Source: an uncultured Halobacteriovorax sp.
Lineage (GTDB): Bacteria > Bdellovibrionota > Bacteriovoracia > Bacteriovoracales > Bacteriovoracaceae
Reading direction: 5' to 3'
Assembly (NCBI GenBank): GCA_913061265.1
Contig: CAJXVS010000001.1
Span: 1 to 64,000, forward strand
DNA length: 64,000 bases
Shown here: piece after piece, positions 7,423 through 16,075 of the stretch
Layout: the number at the start of each line of letters is the position of its first letter
Position numbering within the stretch: the stretch's first letter is position 1
Notes under the pieces: generated by a model
Told to the model about the DNA's origin: nothing
The model's database searches: none
The model's input: only the letters and a program-made list of their open reading frames with translations
Made by a program: the position numbers and the translations under genes

Positions 7423-8619
7423 TTAGGCGGACTTTGGTTCCTTTTTATCTTCATCAACTTCATCATGAATCTCTTCGACGGGTCGTTCGAGAATAGTCAG
7501 CTTAAAATTATCAATCTGAGATGAATCTATGATGAGTACATCTTTTTTTCTGAGATACTTCAGCATATTCCGTGGTGAAAGACTGAGCGAGTCCTTCGTA
7601 TGCCAGTACTTATGCCCCACCGCTAAGTAGATACTTACTTGCATGATGATAAGAGAAGCTAGTGCAATATAGGGATGAGTTAGAATTTGAATATATATGG
7701 CAAAGGACATTGTCAGTAAGTAACCTGATGCCATGATAGTAGCTGTTAAAGATGGGCTAAAGCCAAACTCTTGATTGAGAATATGGTGGACATGAAGCCG
7801 GTCCCCTCTAAAGGGAGATTTCCTATTATAAATCCTTCTTAAAAAACTGACCCCAAGCTCTACCATGGGAAGTGTTAACGGTATAATGGCCAAAACTGCA
7901 GATCTAACCGGACTAAAGTGATTGGCTTTTACAGCATGCCATAAAAAGCTACTTAGAATTAATAGACTAAAACCAACGATACTCCCACCAATTTCACCTA
8001 AGTGGATCTTCGCGGGCGCTTTATTAAAAAAGTAAAAGGCCATTAAACAAGAGAGAAAAAGAGCTGAACAAATAACTATCTTTGGACTGTTATGATAAAA
8101 GCCTAGAAATAGAAAAACACTATAAGAGACAGTTCCTAACTTTAAGGTAAGAGTATCTAGTCCATCTAGGAGGTTTGATCCATTCACAACTCCTAAACCC
8201 CAAAAGCAAATGACTAAAAAAGTGATTTGACTATGATGTTGAGTATGTAAATGTGAAGAAAGAGTAGCATAGGCAAATACTGATAAGATTTGTCCAAAGA
8301 GTTTAACGATAGGTCTTAATTCCAGCTTATCATCGAAGTAGCCATATAAACTTATAATAAGACCACCAAAGATAAAGTTTTGAATCAGTCTATGATCGAC
8401 TTTATTAAAGAATATACTTAAATCTGTAAAACGAGATGCTACGACTAAGCTACAAAAAAAACCTAGGGCCAAAGCCAATCCACCTAACTGAATCGCATTG
8501 GTCTTTGACTTGCGAGCTGGAACATAAAAGAACCTCTTCCAATTTTTCCTATTGCCTTTAGAGACAACAAAAAGAAAGCCGAAAATTAGACTCGTAAAAA
8601 CAAAAGAGCTAATGGCCAT
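7423..8619 (-). CDS. WecA/MraY-like undecaprenyl-phosphate sugar-1-phosphate transferase
   Basis: The 398-aa polytopic protein shows the PNPT family motifs in order: GYFDDKLELRP (DD pair), NLLDGLDTL (the NxxDGxD motif), HLGEIGGS and the cytoplasmic RLHVHHIL histidine motif. These enzymes move a HexNAc-1-phosphate from UDP-sugar to undecaprenyl phosphate and so start O-antigen or exopolysaccharide repeat units at the membrane. The C-terminus carries an extra cytoplasmic tail rich in charged residues. It is the probable initiating enzyme of the locus. Confidence 0.88.
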   Translation of the reverse strand: MAISSFVFTSLIFGFLFVVSKGNRKNWKRFFYVPARKSKTNAIQLGGLALALGFFCSLVVASRFTDLSIFFNKVDHRLIQNFIFGGLIISLYGYFDDKLELRPIVKLFGQILSVFAYATLSSHLHTQHHSQITFLVICFWGLGVVNGSNLLDGLDTLTLKLGTVSYSVFLFLGFYHNSPKIVICSALFLSCLMAFYFFNKAPAKIHLGEIGGSIVGFSLLILSSFLWHAVKANHFSPVRSAVLAIIPLTLPMVELGVSFLRRIYNRKSPFRGDRLHVHHILNQEFGFSPSLTATIMASGYLLTMSFAIYIQILTHPYIALASLIIMQVSIYLAVGHKYWHTKDSLSLSPRNMLKYLRKKDVLIIDSSQIDNFKLTILERPVEEIHDEVDEDKKEPKSA

Positions 8620-8796
8620 TATGAAAAAATGAGATTCTAAGAATAGTTGTTGGATACTTCCTCCAAAGTCTTCTTCTACTCATCGACATTTTCATAACTT
8701 ATTATTAATTTCGATAACTTCTATCAATTTTTTGGCCCTTTTTTCCTGTAATCATTTACAATATTAAGTGAATATACTGCTATTAACGGAGTCAAT

Positions 8797-9945
8797 TTGT
8801 CAGGCAACAAAATCTGCTTCTTTGTCCATGAATGTGTCCTTGAAGCAGGCCATACAAGGGCCATGCTAGAGACAATTAGATCTATGCCTTCTGAGTCGGT
8901 GAAAGAAATTCATTTGGTCTATTTCGAAGGACAACCTTCAGATAAACTACTTCCAGAATTTAAGGGAGATATCTATCATCATCAAGTACCTGGTAAATGG
9001 CTCTTCCCATTCTTGATCAAATCGGTATTCTTTCAATTATGGTGTAGCTTCTTCATTCGCTTTTTTCTAGAAAAAGATATTATTAAAATAGGAATCGGAA
9101 CCGCCTGCTTAGGGGTCGATATTTGTAATATTCAATTTATTCAAACTCAATGGAAGAAGCATTACTTTAAAAACCTATCCATACTAAGTCTTAGGTTTAT
9201 TTATAAGAAGGTCCTCTTTTCTTATTTTAGTTTTTGTGAAAACCTTCTCTTTAGAAATACAGAAACAAAATTTCTTTCTTTAAGTCATTTTATTACCCAT
9301 TTTTTAATAGATGAATTTCAAGTTTCACCAAAAAATATTATTACCGAATATAGTAGTGTTAATCTAGAGCACTTCCCTCTTCCTACCAAAAATAAAACTG
9401 AGCTCTATGAACTTCTATCTAACAAGTACAGTTCCTTAGAGGGTCTAGATTTAAATAGGCCAATCTTTTTATTTGTCGGAGCCTTTGAAAGAAAAGGTCT
9501 ATCTAAGGCCCTTGAACTAACCTCATTAGCAGATAATGGACAGATCATAGTCATAGGCAAAGGTGAACATTCAGAGGGAGCACCTTCAAAAGAAGGTGTC
9601 CGTATTTTTCCAATCAGCTTTACAAAAGAAATTGAACTCTTTTACCAGCTTTCAGACTATTTTTTATTCCCTACTATTTACGAACCTTTTGGGCTCGTTA
9701 TCGCTGAAGCAGCTGCCATGGGAAATATTGTTCTTACTCATAAAGAAAATGTCGGGGCCAGTGAGATCTTAGAGAACCTTCCGAGTGTTAAGTTTCTAGA
9801 TACTGAAACATTTGATTTTAAAAAAGCCGCCCCCCTCTCTTTAGAGATGAGGTCAGCACAAGCTAAAGTGGTTAGGGAAAGATTAGGGCAGTATAGCTGG
9901 TCTAAACCAGCCAAGGCTCTTGAAAGTCTTCTTAGTTCTTTTTAA
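8797..9945 (+). CDS. GT4-family glycosyltransferase
   Basis: The 382-aa protein starts at TTG 8797, preceded by GGAG at a proper distance. The C-terminal FLFPTIYEPFGLVIAEAAAMG motif is a clear GT4 signature, and FVGAFERKGLSKAL is the usual start of the C-terminal Rossmann domain. It is transcribed opposite to the rest of the locus; its 3' end overlaps the SLBB gene by 14 nt. It probably adds a sugar to the same polymer, though an LPS role is equally possible. Confidence 0.85.
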   Translation: MSGNKICFFVHECVLEAGHTRAMLETIRSMPSESVKEIHLVYFEGQPSDKLLPEFKGDIYHHQVPGKWLFPFLIKSVFFQLWCSFFIRFFLEKDIIKIGIGTACLGVDICNIQFIQTQWKKHYFKNLSILSLRFIYKKVLFSYFSFCENLLFRNTETKFLSLSHFITHFLIDEFQVSPKNIITEYSSVNLEHFPLPTKNKTELYELLSNKYSSLEGLDLNRPIFLFVGAFERKGLSKALELTSLADNGQIIVIGKGEHSEGAPSKEGVRIFPISFTKEIELFYQLSDYFLFPTIYEPFGLVIAEAAAMGNIVLTHKENVGASEILENLPSVKFLDTETFDFKKAAPLSLEMRSAQAKVVRERLGQYSWSKPAKALESLLSSF

Positions 9946-10501
9946 CTTGTCTATAGAGAAGAATACTTGAAAGTAGCGTAGCAACAACTCCTATAAGACT
10001 TGTATAGTATGCTCGGTTTTCATACCAATAATCTTTCTCGACAAAAACCATATCTCCAGGCTTTAACGCCCTTAAGGCTGCATTGTTATTGCCACCTTTC
10101 TCTAGATTGTAGAAGCTATTAATAATATTCCCCTCTTCTGCTTTTGTCATAATCCTAACTTCACTAAGCTGAGCCTGAGGATTTGGTCCTCCTGCATAAC
10201 TAACTCCTTCGAGAAGGCTAGATTCAACAGGGATAAAATGTAGACCCGGCTTATTAAAATATCCCCAAAAATGAACGGGCATTAATACTTTCCCTTTAAC
10301 TGCTGGGGAGTAATAAATAGACCCTGAAGATTTACCGAGGTTCTTTACTTCAGATGGCAGAGCTAACTCATTTAAGTCGTAACTAGCTTTTTTCTCTTTT
10401 ATCATTTTTTTTGATGATTGAGAAAAAGCTGGAGATGAGGCCAGTACTAAAGAAAGGTTAAGAAAGAGAATTCTAAGGTGTTTAAAGATTTGATTTTTCA
10501 T
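9932..10501 (-). CDS. single-SLBB polysaccharide-export-like protein
   Basis: The 189-aa protein has an N-terminal signal peptide (through about SSPAFS), one SLBB-like domain (about residues 70-120, GKVLMPVHFWGYFNKPG ... GVSYAGGP) and a C-terminal hydrophobic segment (YTSLIGVVATLLSSILLY). Wza-type exporters normally have a Poly_export domain before the SLBB repeats and a C-terminal outer-membrane helix; here the Poly_export part is missing. It may be a minimal OPX-like accessory protein or a periplasmic connector. It has its own promoter just upstream of the ATG. Confidence 0.75.
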   Translation of the reverse strand: MKNQIFKHLRILFLNLSLVLASSPAFSQSSKKMIKEKKASYDLNELALPSEVKNLGKSSGSIYYSPAVKGKVLMPVHFWGYFNKPGLHFIPVESSLLEGVSYAGGPNPQAQLSEVRIMTKAEEGNIINSFYNLEKGGNNNAALRALKPGDMVFVEKDYWYENRAYYTSLIGVVATLLSSILLYRQVKKN

Positions 10502-10507
10502 AGGGAA

Positions 10508-10537
10508 ATATTAGCACTTGCCCTGAAGTAGTGCCAA
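10508..10537 (-). promoter_or_regulatory. extended -10 promoter of the SLBB gene, leaderless start
   Basis: On the minus strand TTGGCA (10532-10537), an 18-bp spacer ending in TGC and TAATAT (10508-10513) give a strong extended -10 promoter. The -10 ends 6 nt before ATG 10501, so transcription should start at the A of the start codon; there is no SD. Confidence 0.6.
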
Positions 10538-10543
10538 GAGGTT

Positions 10544-12103
10544 TTAATTCTTTAAAACAATTCCTTTAACCTTTGGAAAAGCTTTGTAGAAAGAAGTCAT
10601 CCCGAGCGCCACATAAAACCAATAATACTGAAACTCAGGTGGGTAGATAAGCCCAACAGCTCCCCATTGACCAACTGTAATGACAACAACCGACACGGCG
10701 CAATAACAGACGGTTCTAAAAACTACATAGTTCTTTGCTCTTAAGGCTGAAAACATCAAGGAGGCCAGGATCAATGGAATTCCGAGAATAGTCAGCATTA
10801 AAAAAAGCCCACCGATTCCCATCTCACCGGCTATTGAGACAAAAAGATTATCATTTGACCAAAAATAGGATTGGTTTACATCAACAAGTTGCCGTCTTTT
10901 TTCTGCATAGGCCGGTAGATAGTTCGTCGTCATTCCAAGACCCAGTCCCATGGGCCTTAAGAAGCGCTCTCCTATTGCATTAAAGATCAGACTTCCTGAG
11001 CCCCTCTGACTTGCGGCACCATCAATGGTGCCGATCTCTTCGTACCTCTCAAGAGCTTTTCCAAAAGTCATCATCTGATCAAAGCTAGTTGTTTGGCTAA
11101 GGACAAAAGAGCCTAGTATGAGAAAGCCAAAGACCCCGGCGCCTACAGCTATAATTCTTTTTGCAACAAACCTTGTTCCTAAAAAAGAAAAGAAGAGTCC
11201 TAGTGATATTATGAGAACTTCTTTTATAAAACTTGCTCTCACTTGGGAAATAAAGACTGCAAATAAGGTAAGAATTGTAAAAGTAAAAACAAAGAGTTTT
11301 TTTGTAAAACTTATTTTTTGCTCTTCATCTCCACCGGGCTGGACAGTCCAAAGAAAAGTAAACCCCGAAGATAAAAAGAAAAAGGTTGAATAGCCTCCAG
11401 GGTGACCAGTTGTTCCCCACGGCCTAAATGTTGAGGCTTCTGCAAAAAGAGTATATTTTTCAAAGAGTGACCTATAGTTATTATTCAATGTGAACATAAA
11501 CTCTGGCCCCTGAACTGATTGATGGATAACAAGGGCAGCTTCTAAAATAACGAAGAACATATAAACTTTAAGAAAGTCTTTAAAGTATTTTGAAGTGACA
11601 TCAAAATCTTGACTGATGATAGCAAAGAAATAAAAGATCGGGAGAATATAAAACTTTCCTGAAGCAAAAGAAGGGATAAACCCAGCTCCGCTTGGATTAA
11701 AAAGCTCCACGATAAACCAAAGGAAATGCCCTACCATCATCCAAACCATAAAGTTTGGAACCTTGGTAAAGTCGAATAGTTTCCTTGTTTTAACAAAATT
11801 ACGAAAGACAAGGATCACCATTAAGAAATCCCCTGCAAGCCTGAAGACAGGCTGATAACCCCAGATGACCTTAATCTGCCCGCCAACCAAAGAATAAAGG
11901 ATGGCAATATAAAAGGCCTGTTGCCATCTTAAGAAGATAACTGAAAATAAAGCTGAGCATGCAACTAATGCCCCTGAATAAATGACTAAAGGAGACCCTA
12001 AGAAGTTTAAAATAAAATGAATCATCATAAAGAGCATAAAAGCTCTGAAGAAATAAATCTGCTCCCCCTGCTTTGCAGGAGTAATGACTTCTGGTTGATT
12101 CAA
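10544..12103 (-). CDS. O-antigen ligase/polymerase family membrane protein (Wzy/WaaL-like)
   Basis: The 519-aa protein is very hydrophobic with about 11-12 predicted membrane spans and one large periplasmic loop in the middle-to-C-terminal part (around TSFDQMMTFGKALERYEE and following). FRPWGTTGHPGGYSTFFF resembles the conserved loop of O-antigen ligase-like (Wzy_C) proteins. In this locus it most likely polymerises flipped repeat units. Sequence alone does not separate a polymerase from a ligase. Confidence 0.75.
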   Translation of the reverse strand: MNQPEVITPAKQGEQIYFFRAFMLFMMIHFILNFLGSPLVIYSGALVACSALFSVIFLRWQQAFYIAILYSLVGGQIKVIWGYQPVFRLAGDFLMVILVFRNFVKTRKLFDFTKVPNFMVWMMVGHFLWFIVELFNPSGAGFIPSFASGKFYILPIFYFFAIISQDFDVTSKYFKDFLKVYMFFVILEAALVIHQSVQGPEFMFTLNNNYRSLFEKYTLFAEASTFRPWGTTGHPGGYSTFFFLSSGFTFLWTVQPGGDEEQKISFTKKLFVFTFTILTLFAVFISQVRASFIKEVLIISLGLFFSFLGTRFVAKRIIAVGAGVFGFLILGSFVLSQTTSFDQMMTFGKALERYEEIGTIDGAASQRGSGSLIFNAIGERFLRPMGLGLGMTTNYLPAYAEKRRQLVDVNQSYFWSNDNLFVSIAGEMGIGGLFLMLTILGIPLILASLMFSALRAKNYVVFRTVCYCAVSVVVITVGQWGAVGLIYPPEFQYYWFYVALGMTSFYKAFPKVKGIVLKN

Positions 12104-12167
12104 GATTGTTCCTAGAAGATTAGTTCTCTAATAGGATATCAGAGAACTAAAATAATGATAGAGTATT

Positions 12168-13670
12168 TTAGTGAAAGTCGGGTGTATTGCCGATTATTTC
12201 AAGGTCTTCGAAATTGTTCTTGAGCTCGTACTCGTCGTAGATTCGACCATCAAAGATATATCTAAGGATGACTACGAAAAGGAGAAGGAAGCAAGAAAAG
12301 AAGATCGAGACAAAGATCATCTTTGTTTTAGCAATCTTCTTATAGCTAGAGAGCTCTGATTGAAAATTGTCAAAAAGAAGATCTGAGACAATTGTTGATT
12401 CAGCAAGGTTAAGCTGAACAAGCTTTTGTTCTAGGAGCTTGATTAATTGAAGATTTGGATCATGTTCCTTTAACCTAATATCAATCTCTGCTGCACTTTT
12501 AACGGCAGTTTCTAATTCCTTATTTAAGTTACTAAACTCTACCTTAGTCTTACTAAATTGCTTTCTAGAGACCTTATAATCATGTTCGGTATTCATTTGC
12601 TTATTTTCTTTGCTCACTGCAAAACGCTCATTCTGAGCAGCTGTATCGACGTTTCCGATAGAAGCAAGACGTCTTTCATTTACTACTAACTCAGTCTTTA
12701 ATTTTTTAATAATATTAGTTCCAGAGACTTCTTCAGTGCCAAATGATGTTTTAATACTAGCGATGTCTTCTCTTAATTGGCGGTTTTTTTCTTTTAATTT
12801 TTTGGCCTCTGCCACTTTAAAAAGCTCATTATTCGAAGACTTATTTGATTTAGACAAAGTCTCTCTTGTCTGAGACCTTTCAGTTTCCAATTTGTTTAAC
12901 TTTGTTCTATCTGAGTAATAAATTCTTCTTATCTCATCAGCTCTGTCTTTTAATGCGTCAATTCGCACCATTAGACTGGCTTTCTTATCAACCATTTTTT
13001 TGATCTTTTCAATGTTAACTTCTTCTTTCTTTTTAGAAAGGAGCTCTTTAGAGATCTTAACTTGAGAAGTTACAAAATACCGAATCTGACCAAGTCGGTC
13101 TTTGTCTATTGATTTAGAAACAATTTTAACCAGAGACTCTGTTGTAAAGTGATCAAGAGTTCTTACTATCAAATGGTAACGGTCAATAATATTAGTATCC
13201 ATTTTAACTGAATAAAAGCTTCCTATAATTCTTGCAATCCTATCTCGCCGACATTCCTTACTATCCCCACATGAGTTAAAGATCTCATCATAAGACTTCA
13301 TATCCCTTGTTCCTACGGAATTGAAGTTCATTTTTTTAATATCAGGTGTATTTAAAAGTTCATCTGCAATTTTATACTGGAAATCGACAGAGGTTCCGTA
13401 TGAGATAATTTCTGTTGGGTCTAGCTTTGATGTCTTTTCACCTAGCATTGAGAAGATCATGCTTGTTGGTGAATTAGAGCCTTCATTTACATATTTAAAA
13501 CCAACTTCTCCACTATAGATTGTGTTCTGTCCGAGAAAAATGCTAATCGAGTAAATGGCAGCTATGGCCGGTACCGAAATAGAGAGAAACTTGTAGCGCT
13601 TTATCAATTTCCATAAAAAAGGAAAGTTAATAATCGAAGTCTCATTTAAAACAATATTTAGTTTTTTCAT
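12168..13670 (-). CDS. Wzz/GumC-like chain-length determinant (PCP family)
   Basis: I chose ATG 13670, giving 500 aa, because it overlaps the previous stop as ATGA and has GGAGG at proper spacing; an in-frame GTG at 13688 is unlikely. A first membrane helix lies near residues 27-45 (FLSISVPAIAAIYSISIFLG), a second near the C-terminus (MIFVSIFFSCFLLLFVVILRY), and between them is a long periplasmic coiled coil. This is the polysaccharide co-polymerase layout. The two upstream genes encode BY-kinase-like proteins that would be its cytoplasmic partners. Confidence 0.85.
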   Translation of the reverse strand: MKKLNIVLNETSIINFPFLWKLIKRYKFLSISVPAIAAIYSISIFLGQNTIYSGEVGFKYVNEGSNSPTSMIFSMLGEKTSKLDPTEIISYGTSVDFQYKIADELLNTPDIKKMNFNSVGTRDMKSYDEIFNSCGDSKECRRDRIARIIGSFYSVKMDTNIIDRYHLIVRTLDHFTTESLVKIVSKSIDKDRLGQIRYFVTSQVKISKELLSKKKEEVNIEKIKKMVDKKASLMVRIDALKDRADEIRRIYYSDRTKLNKLETERSQTRETLSKSNKSSNNELFKVAEAKKLKEKNRQLREDIASIKTSFGTEEVSGTNIIKKLKTELVVNERRLASIGNVDTAAQNERFAVSKENKQMNTEHDYKVSRKQFSKTKVEFSNLNKELETAVKSAAEIDIRLKEHDPNLQLIKLLEQKLVQLNLAESTIVSDLLFDNFQSELSSYKKIAKTKMIFVSIFFSCFLLLFVVILRYIFDGRIYDEYELKNNFEDLEIIGNTPDFH

Positions 13671-14497
13671 CCAAAGATCCTCCACCAAGGTTTTTCATTT
13701 TTCCCTTTAGCGTCCTCTATTATTTCTTTTTGTTTGGTATCAAATAGTAATCCTTTTAAATTTATCCCATAGCCCATGAAGAAGTTCTTAATTTCTTTGA
13801 TATCCCCAGAATTACTTAGAGATTGAGCAACAATAATTGAAAGGCTTTCAAACTTCATAATAACTGGAAAGTATTTTTCAGAATCTTTCTTTATCTTTGC
13901 TAAGTCAGGAACATCCCAAAAGATGATGTCATATTCATCTACAAGTGAATCAAACACTTCTTCATAGCTAAGAGTGGCTTCATTATTTGAGATTTTTAAT
14001 AGTTCGTCTAAGTCAAAAAAATCAAAATGTTGATAGAAGCTATAGACTGTGCAAGGCTCTTCATTGTCCCCTAGCTCTAGCTTTGATTCCTTTGAGATTG
14101 AAACGATTTCTTTAAAAGCCCCATTCGTGAGGTTGTCAGAAACTATTCCAATTTTAACATCTTCTTTGTGATCAAAAAAGCTCGCAAGTCCTAAGATACT
14201 ATTTTGCTGACTGGCCTGATATCCAGTGGAGCCAACAGCAAAAGACTTAACTCCTCTTTTATAATCATCGTAAAAGCTTGAACCGATCTTAAACAGTTCG
14301 TGATGATTACTAACTTTATAAAAATATCGATTTGATCTTTTCTGTGTTTCTACTTTCTCTTTAACGGGCTCTTCTGGCCTTAAAAGCTCTGGCTTAGGGA
14401 CCCCAACCTTCGATGAAGGAATATCTAAAACAGCTACCTCTTCCTTTTCTTTGAAAGAACCTTCAGCATCTTTGAATTTTAGTTTCAAACCTGCCAT
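13667..14497 (-). CDS. BY-kinase-like (Wzc/CpsD C-domain) protein without P-loop
   Basis: The 276-aa protein keeps the fold landmarks of the MinD-like/BY-kinase family, including EYDIIFWDVPDL, equivalent to the Walker A' / B region (YDxVxxDtPP) of CpsD and Wzc. Where family members have GEGKSxxAxNLA, it has GSTGYQASQQNSILGLASFF with no GKS/T. It also lacks a tyrosine cluster at the C-terminus. It is coupled to the Wzz-like gene by ATGA. The likely role is a structural or regulatory partner of that protein rather than an active kinase. Confidence 0.7.
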   Translation of the reverse strand: MAGLKLKFKDAEGSFKEKEEVAVLDIPSSKVGVPKPELLRPEEPVKEKVETQKRSNRYFYKVSNHHELFKIGSSFYDDYKRGVKSFAVGSTGYQASQQNSILGLASFFDHKEDVKIGIVSDNLTNGAFKEIVSISKESKLELGDNEEPCTVYSFYQHFDFFDLDELLKISNNEATLSYEEVFDSLVDEYDIIFWDVPDLAKIKKDSEKYFPVIMKFESLSIIVAQSLSNSGDIKEIKNFFMGYGINLKGLLFDTKQKEIIEDAKGKNEKPWWRIFG

Positions 14498-14500
14498 GTC

Positions 14501-15907
14501 TTAAGCGCCCTTCTTCAATTTTGATTCTTTTTCATCTGGATTATAAAGAAGCCCTTTAATTTCGACCTGGTACCTTTTGTAATACCCGACAAGATCATTA
14601 ACTTCCTGAATTCTTGTTTTATCTTTTGCTACAATTAATGAAACACTATCTAGTGAACGAATAATTGGAAAATAGATTTCTTTTTGAGCGTCAAGAACAG
14701 ACACTTCTGGCATATCCCATAGGATCAGATCGTAACTATCGACAAGAAAGTCTATAAAGTCTTCAAAATCAAATGTTCTAATCTTTCTTGCGATCTTTTT
14801 TAAATGATCAAAGTCTAATAACTCTATCCCATCAGAAATACCAACTTCGTAAGTAAGCTCTTCATCAAATACTTGACGAGTTTCTTTCTCATCTATTTCC
14901 ATGTACTCATAGTAAAATGAATGTGCCATTCCCTCTGAAACAATTAGAGTTTTTACATCTGTATGGTAATTAAAGAAAGTTGAGACTCCGAAGACGGTCT
15001 TTTGTCTTATCAAATCTAAGTCATAAGAGCTAAAGGCAAAGCTTTTCAATCCCTCTTTAAAATCTTTTAGGTATTGGCTACCTGTTTTAAAAAGTTCTAC
15101 ATGATCTTTGGCCTTATAATAGAAACCGTTATGCTGTTTTCCACGTTTCTTAGAAAGTGTATGTTTTTCATAAGAGAGTTTTTTAAGTTCTTGCTCCGTT
15201 TTAGGTGCTGATTTCTCAAACTCTTCAATATTTTCGTTAATTTCATTTTCTGTTTTATCGGACTCAGTGAATTTAGATTTAAAAACAAACTTACTTTCAC
15301 TTTTTTTCTCTATTTTACTATTAAAGTCTAAATGGCTTTCTTCTTCGTTGTTTTTGTTCTTCTTCCCTTTTAATTCAGGAATAGGGTTAAAGAAGTCACC
15401 GTTAAGGTCTTTTTCAATTTCATAGAGGTTAATTTCGATGCCTTTAGATTTAAAGGCCTCTTGCTCCTCAGTTAACTGTTCTAGCTCACTTCTTCTTTTA
15501 TAGTTAAACTTTTTATATTTTTGTTCTTCAACTTCACTAGGTTTTTCATTATCGTAAAGAAACTCAACTCTATTCGCTTCTTCAACTCCGAATTTTTCGA
15601 CGACTACTTTTCTAATCCCCGTATTGTTTTTCATAAAGTCTGTAAGATCTCTTGGGTCTACATTCCTTACTTCATTATCCTTGAACACTGTTATGTTAGT
15701 GACCTCTGGTTGAGATTTCTCTTCTTCCGTAAGCTTCTTCATAACCATTTCTGATTCAGAGTATTCTGACTTTACGGAAAAGTTCTCAAGAGGATCATTG
15801 CCCTCTTCTAAGACTTCATTCTTACTCCTAGACTCTGGACGCTTATACGAATCCTCGTCTACGATGATAAAGTTTTGTGAATCTTTTTTCTTTGCACTAT
15901 TTCCCAT
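14501..15907 (-). CDS. large BY-kinase-like protein without P-loop, long acidic N-terminus
   Basis: From ATG 15907 the protein is 468 aa (the open frame runs upstream to 15991 but that part looks non-coding). Residues 1 to about 270 are highly charged, low complexity and probably disordered. The C-terminal 200 aa is a paralogue of the protein encoded at 13667-14497, with shared FYYKAKDHVELFKTGSQY, YDLILWDMPEVS and GLLYNP/GLLFDT motifs. Like its paralogue it has no Walker A motif. The stop lies 3 nt before the next ATG. It heads the minus-strand co-polymerase/polymerase genes. Confidence 0.7.
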   Translation of the reverse strand: MGNSAKKKDSQNFIIVDEDSYKRPESRSKNEVLEEGNDPLENFSVKSEYSESEMVMKKLTEEEKSQPEVTNITVFKDNEVRNVDPRDLTDFMKNNTGIRKVVVEKFGVEEANRVEFLYDNEKPSEVEEQKYKKFNYKRRSELEQLTEEQEAFKSKGIEINLYEIEKDLNGDFFNPIPELKGKKNKNNEEESHLDFNSKIEKKSESKFVFKSKFTESDKTENEINENIEEFEKSAPKTEQELKKLSYEKHTLSKKRGKQHNGFYYKAKDHVELFKTGSQYLKDFKEGLKSFAFSSYDLDLIRQKTVFGVSTFFNYHTDVKTLIVSEGMAHSFYYEYMEIDEKETRQVFDEELTYEVGISDGIELLDFDHLKKIARKIRTFDFEDFIDFLVDSYDLILWDMPEVSVLDAQKEIYFPIIRSLDSVSLIVAKDKTRIQEVNDLVGYYKRYQVEIKGLLYNPDEKESKLKKGA

Positions 15908-16075
15908 AAATTCTTTTGAGCCCAAAAAAAGGGCACACCTTGCATTACTTTTCGACAGGTTGAGAAAAAAAATTAACCTTCTATAGTACAATTGTGAGGG
16001 GAAAATATTACTAGGGCGATGAACTTTTCTAGATATGTCTGTAACTACCCAGAAAAGCTCACTTCTTTAGGAAAA

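Noticed and set aside
13671-13688. GTG 13688 as start of the Wzz-like gene
   Set aside because: ATG 13670 overlaps the previous stop as ATGA with GGAGG in front, so the longer start is unlikely.
15097-15300. 67-codon minus-strand frame
   Set aside because: It is an out-of-frame shadow within the large BY-kinase-like gene.
15908-15991. Upstream extension of the large BY-kinase-like protein
   Set aside because: The extra 28 codons have an unlike, basic/hydrophobic composition; ATG 15907 fits the charged N-terminus.
16023-16064. Terminator after pheT
   Set aside because: An 11-bp imperfect stem (TTTTCT/AGAAAA core) exists, but the loop is 20 nt and no T tract follows on the minus strand; not listed as a terminator.
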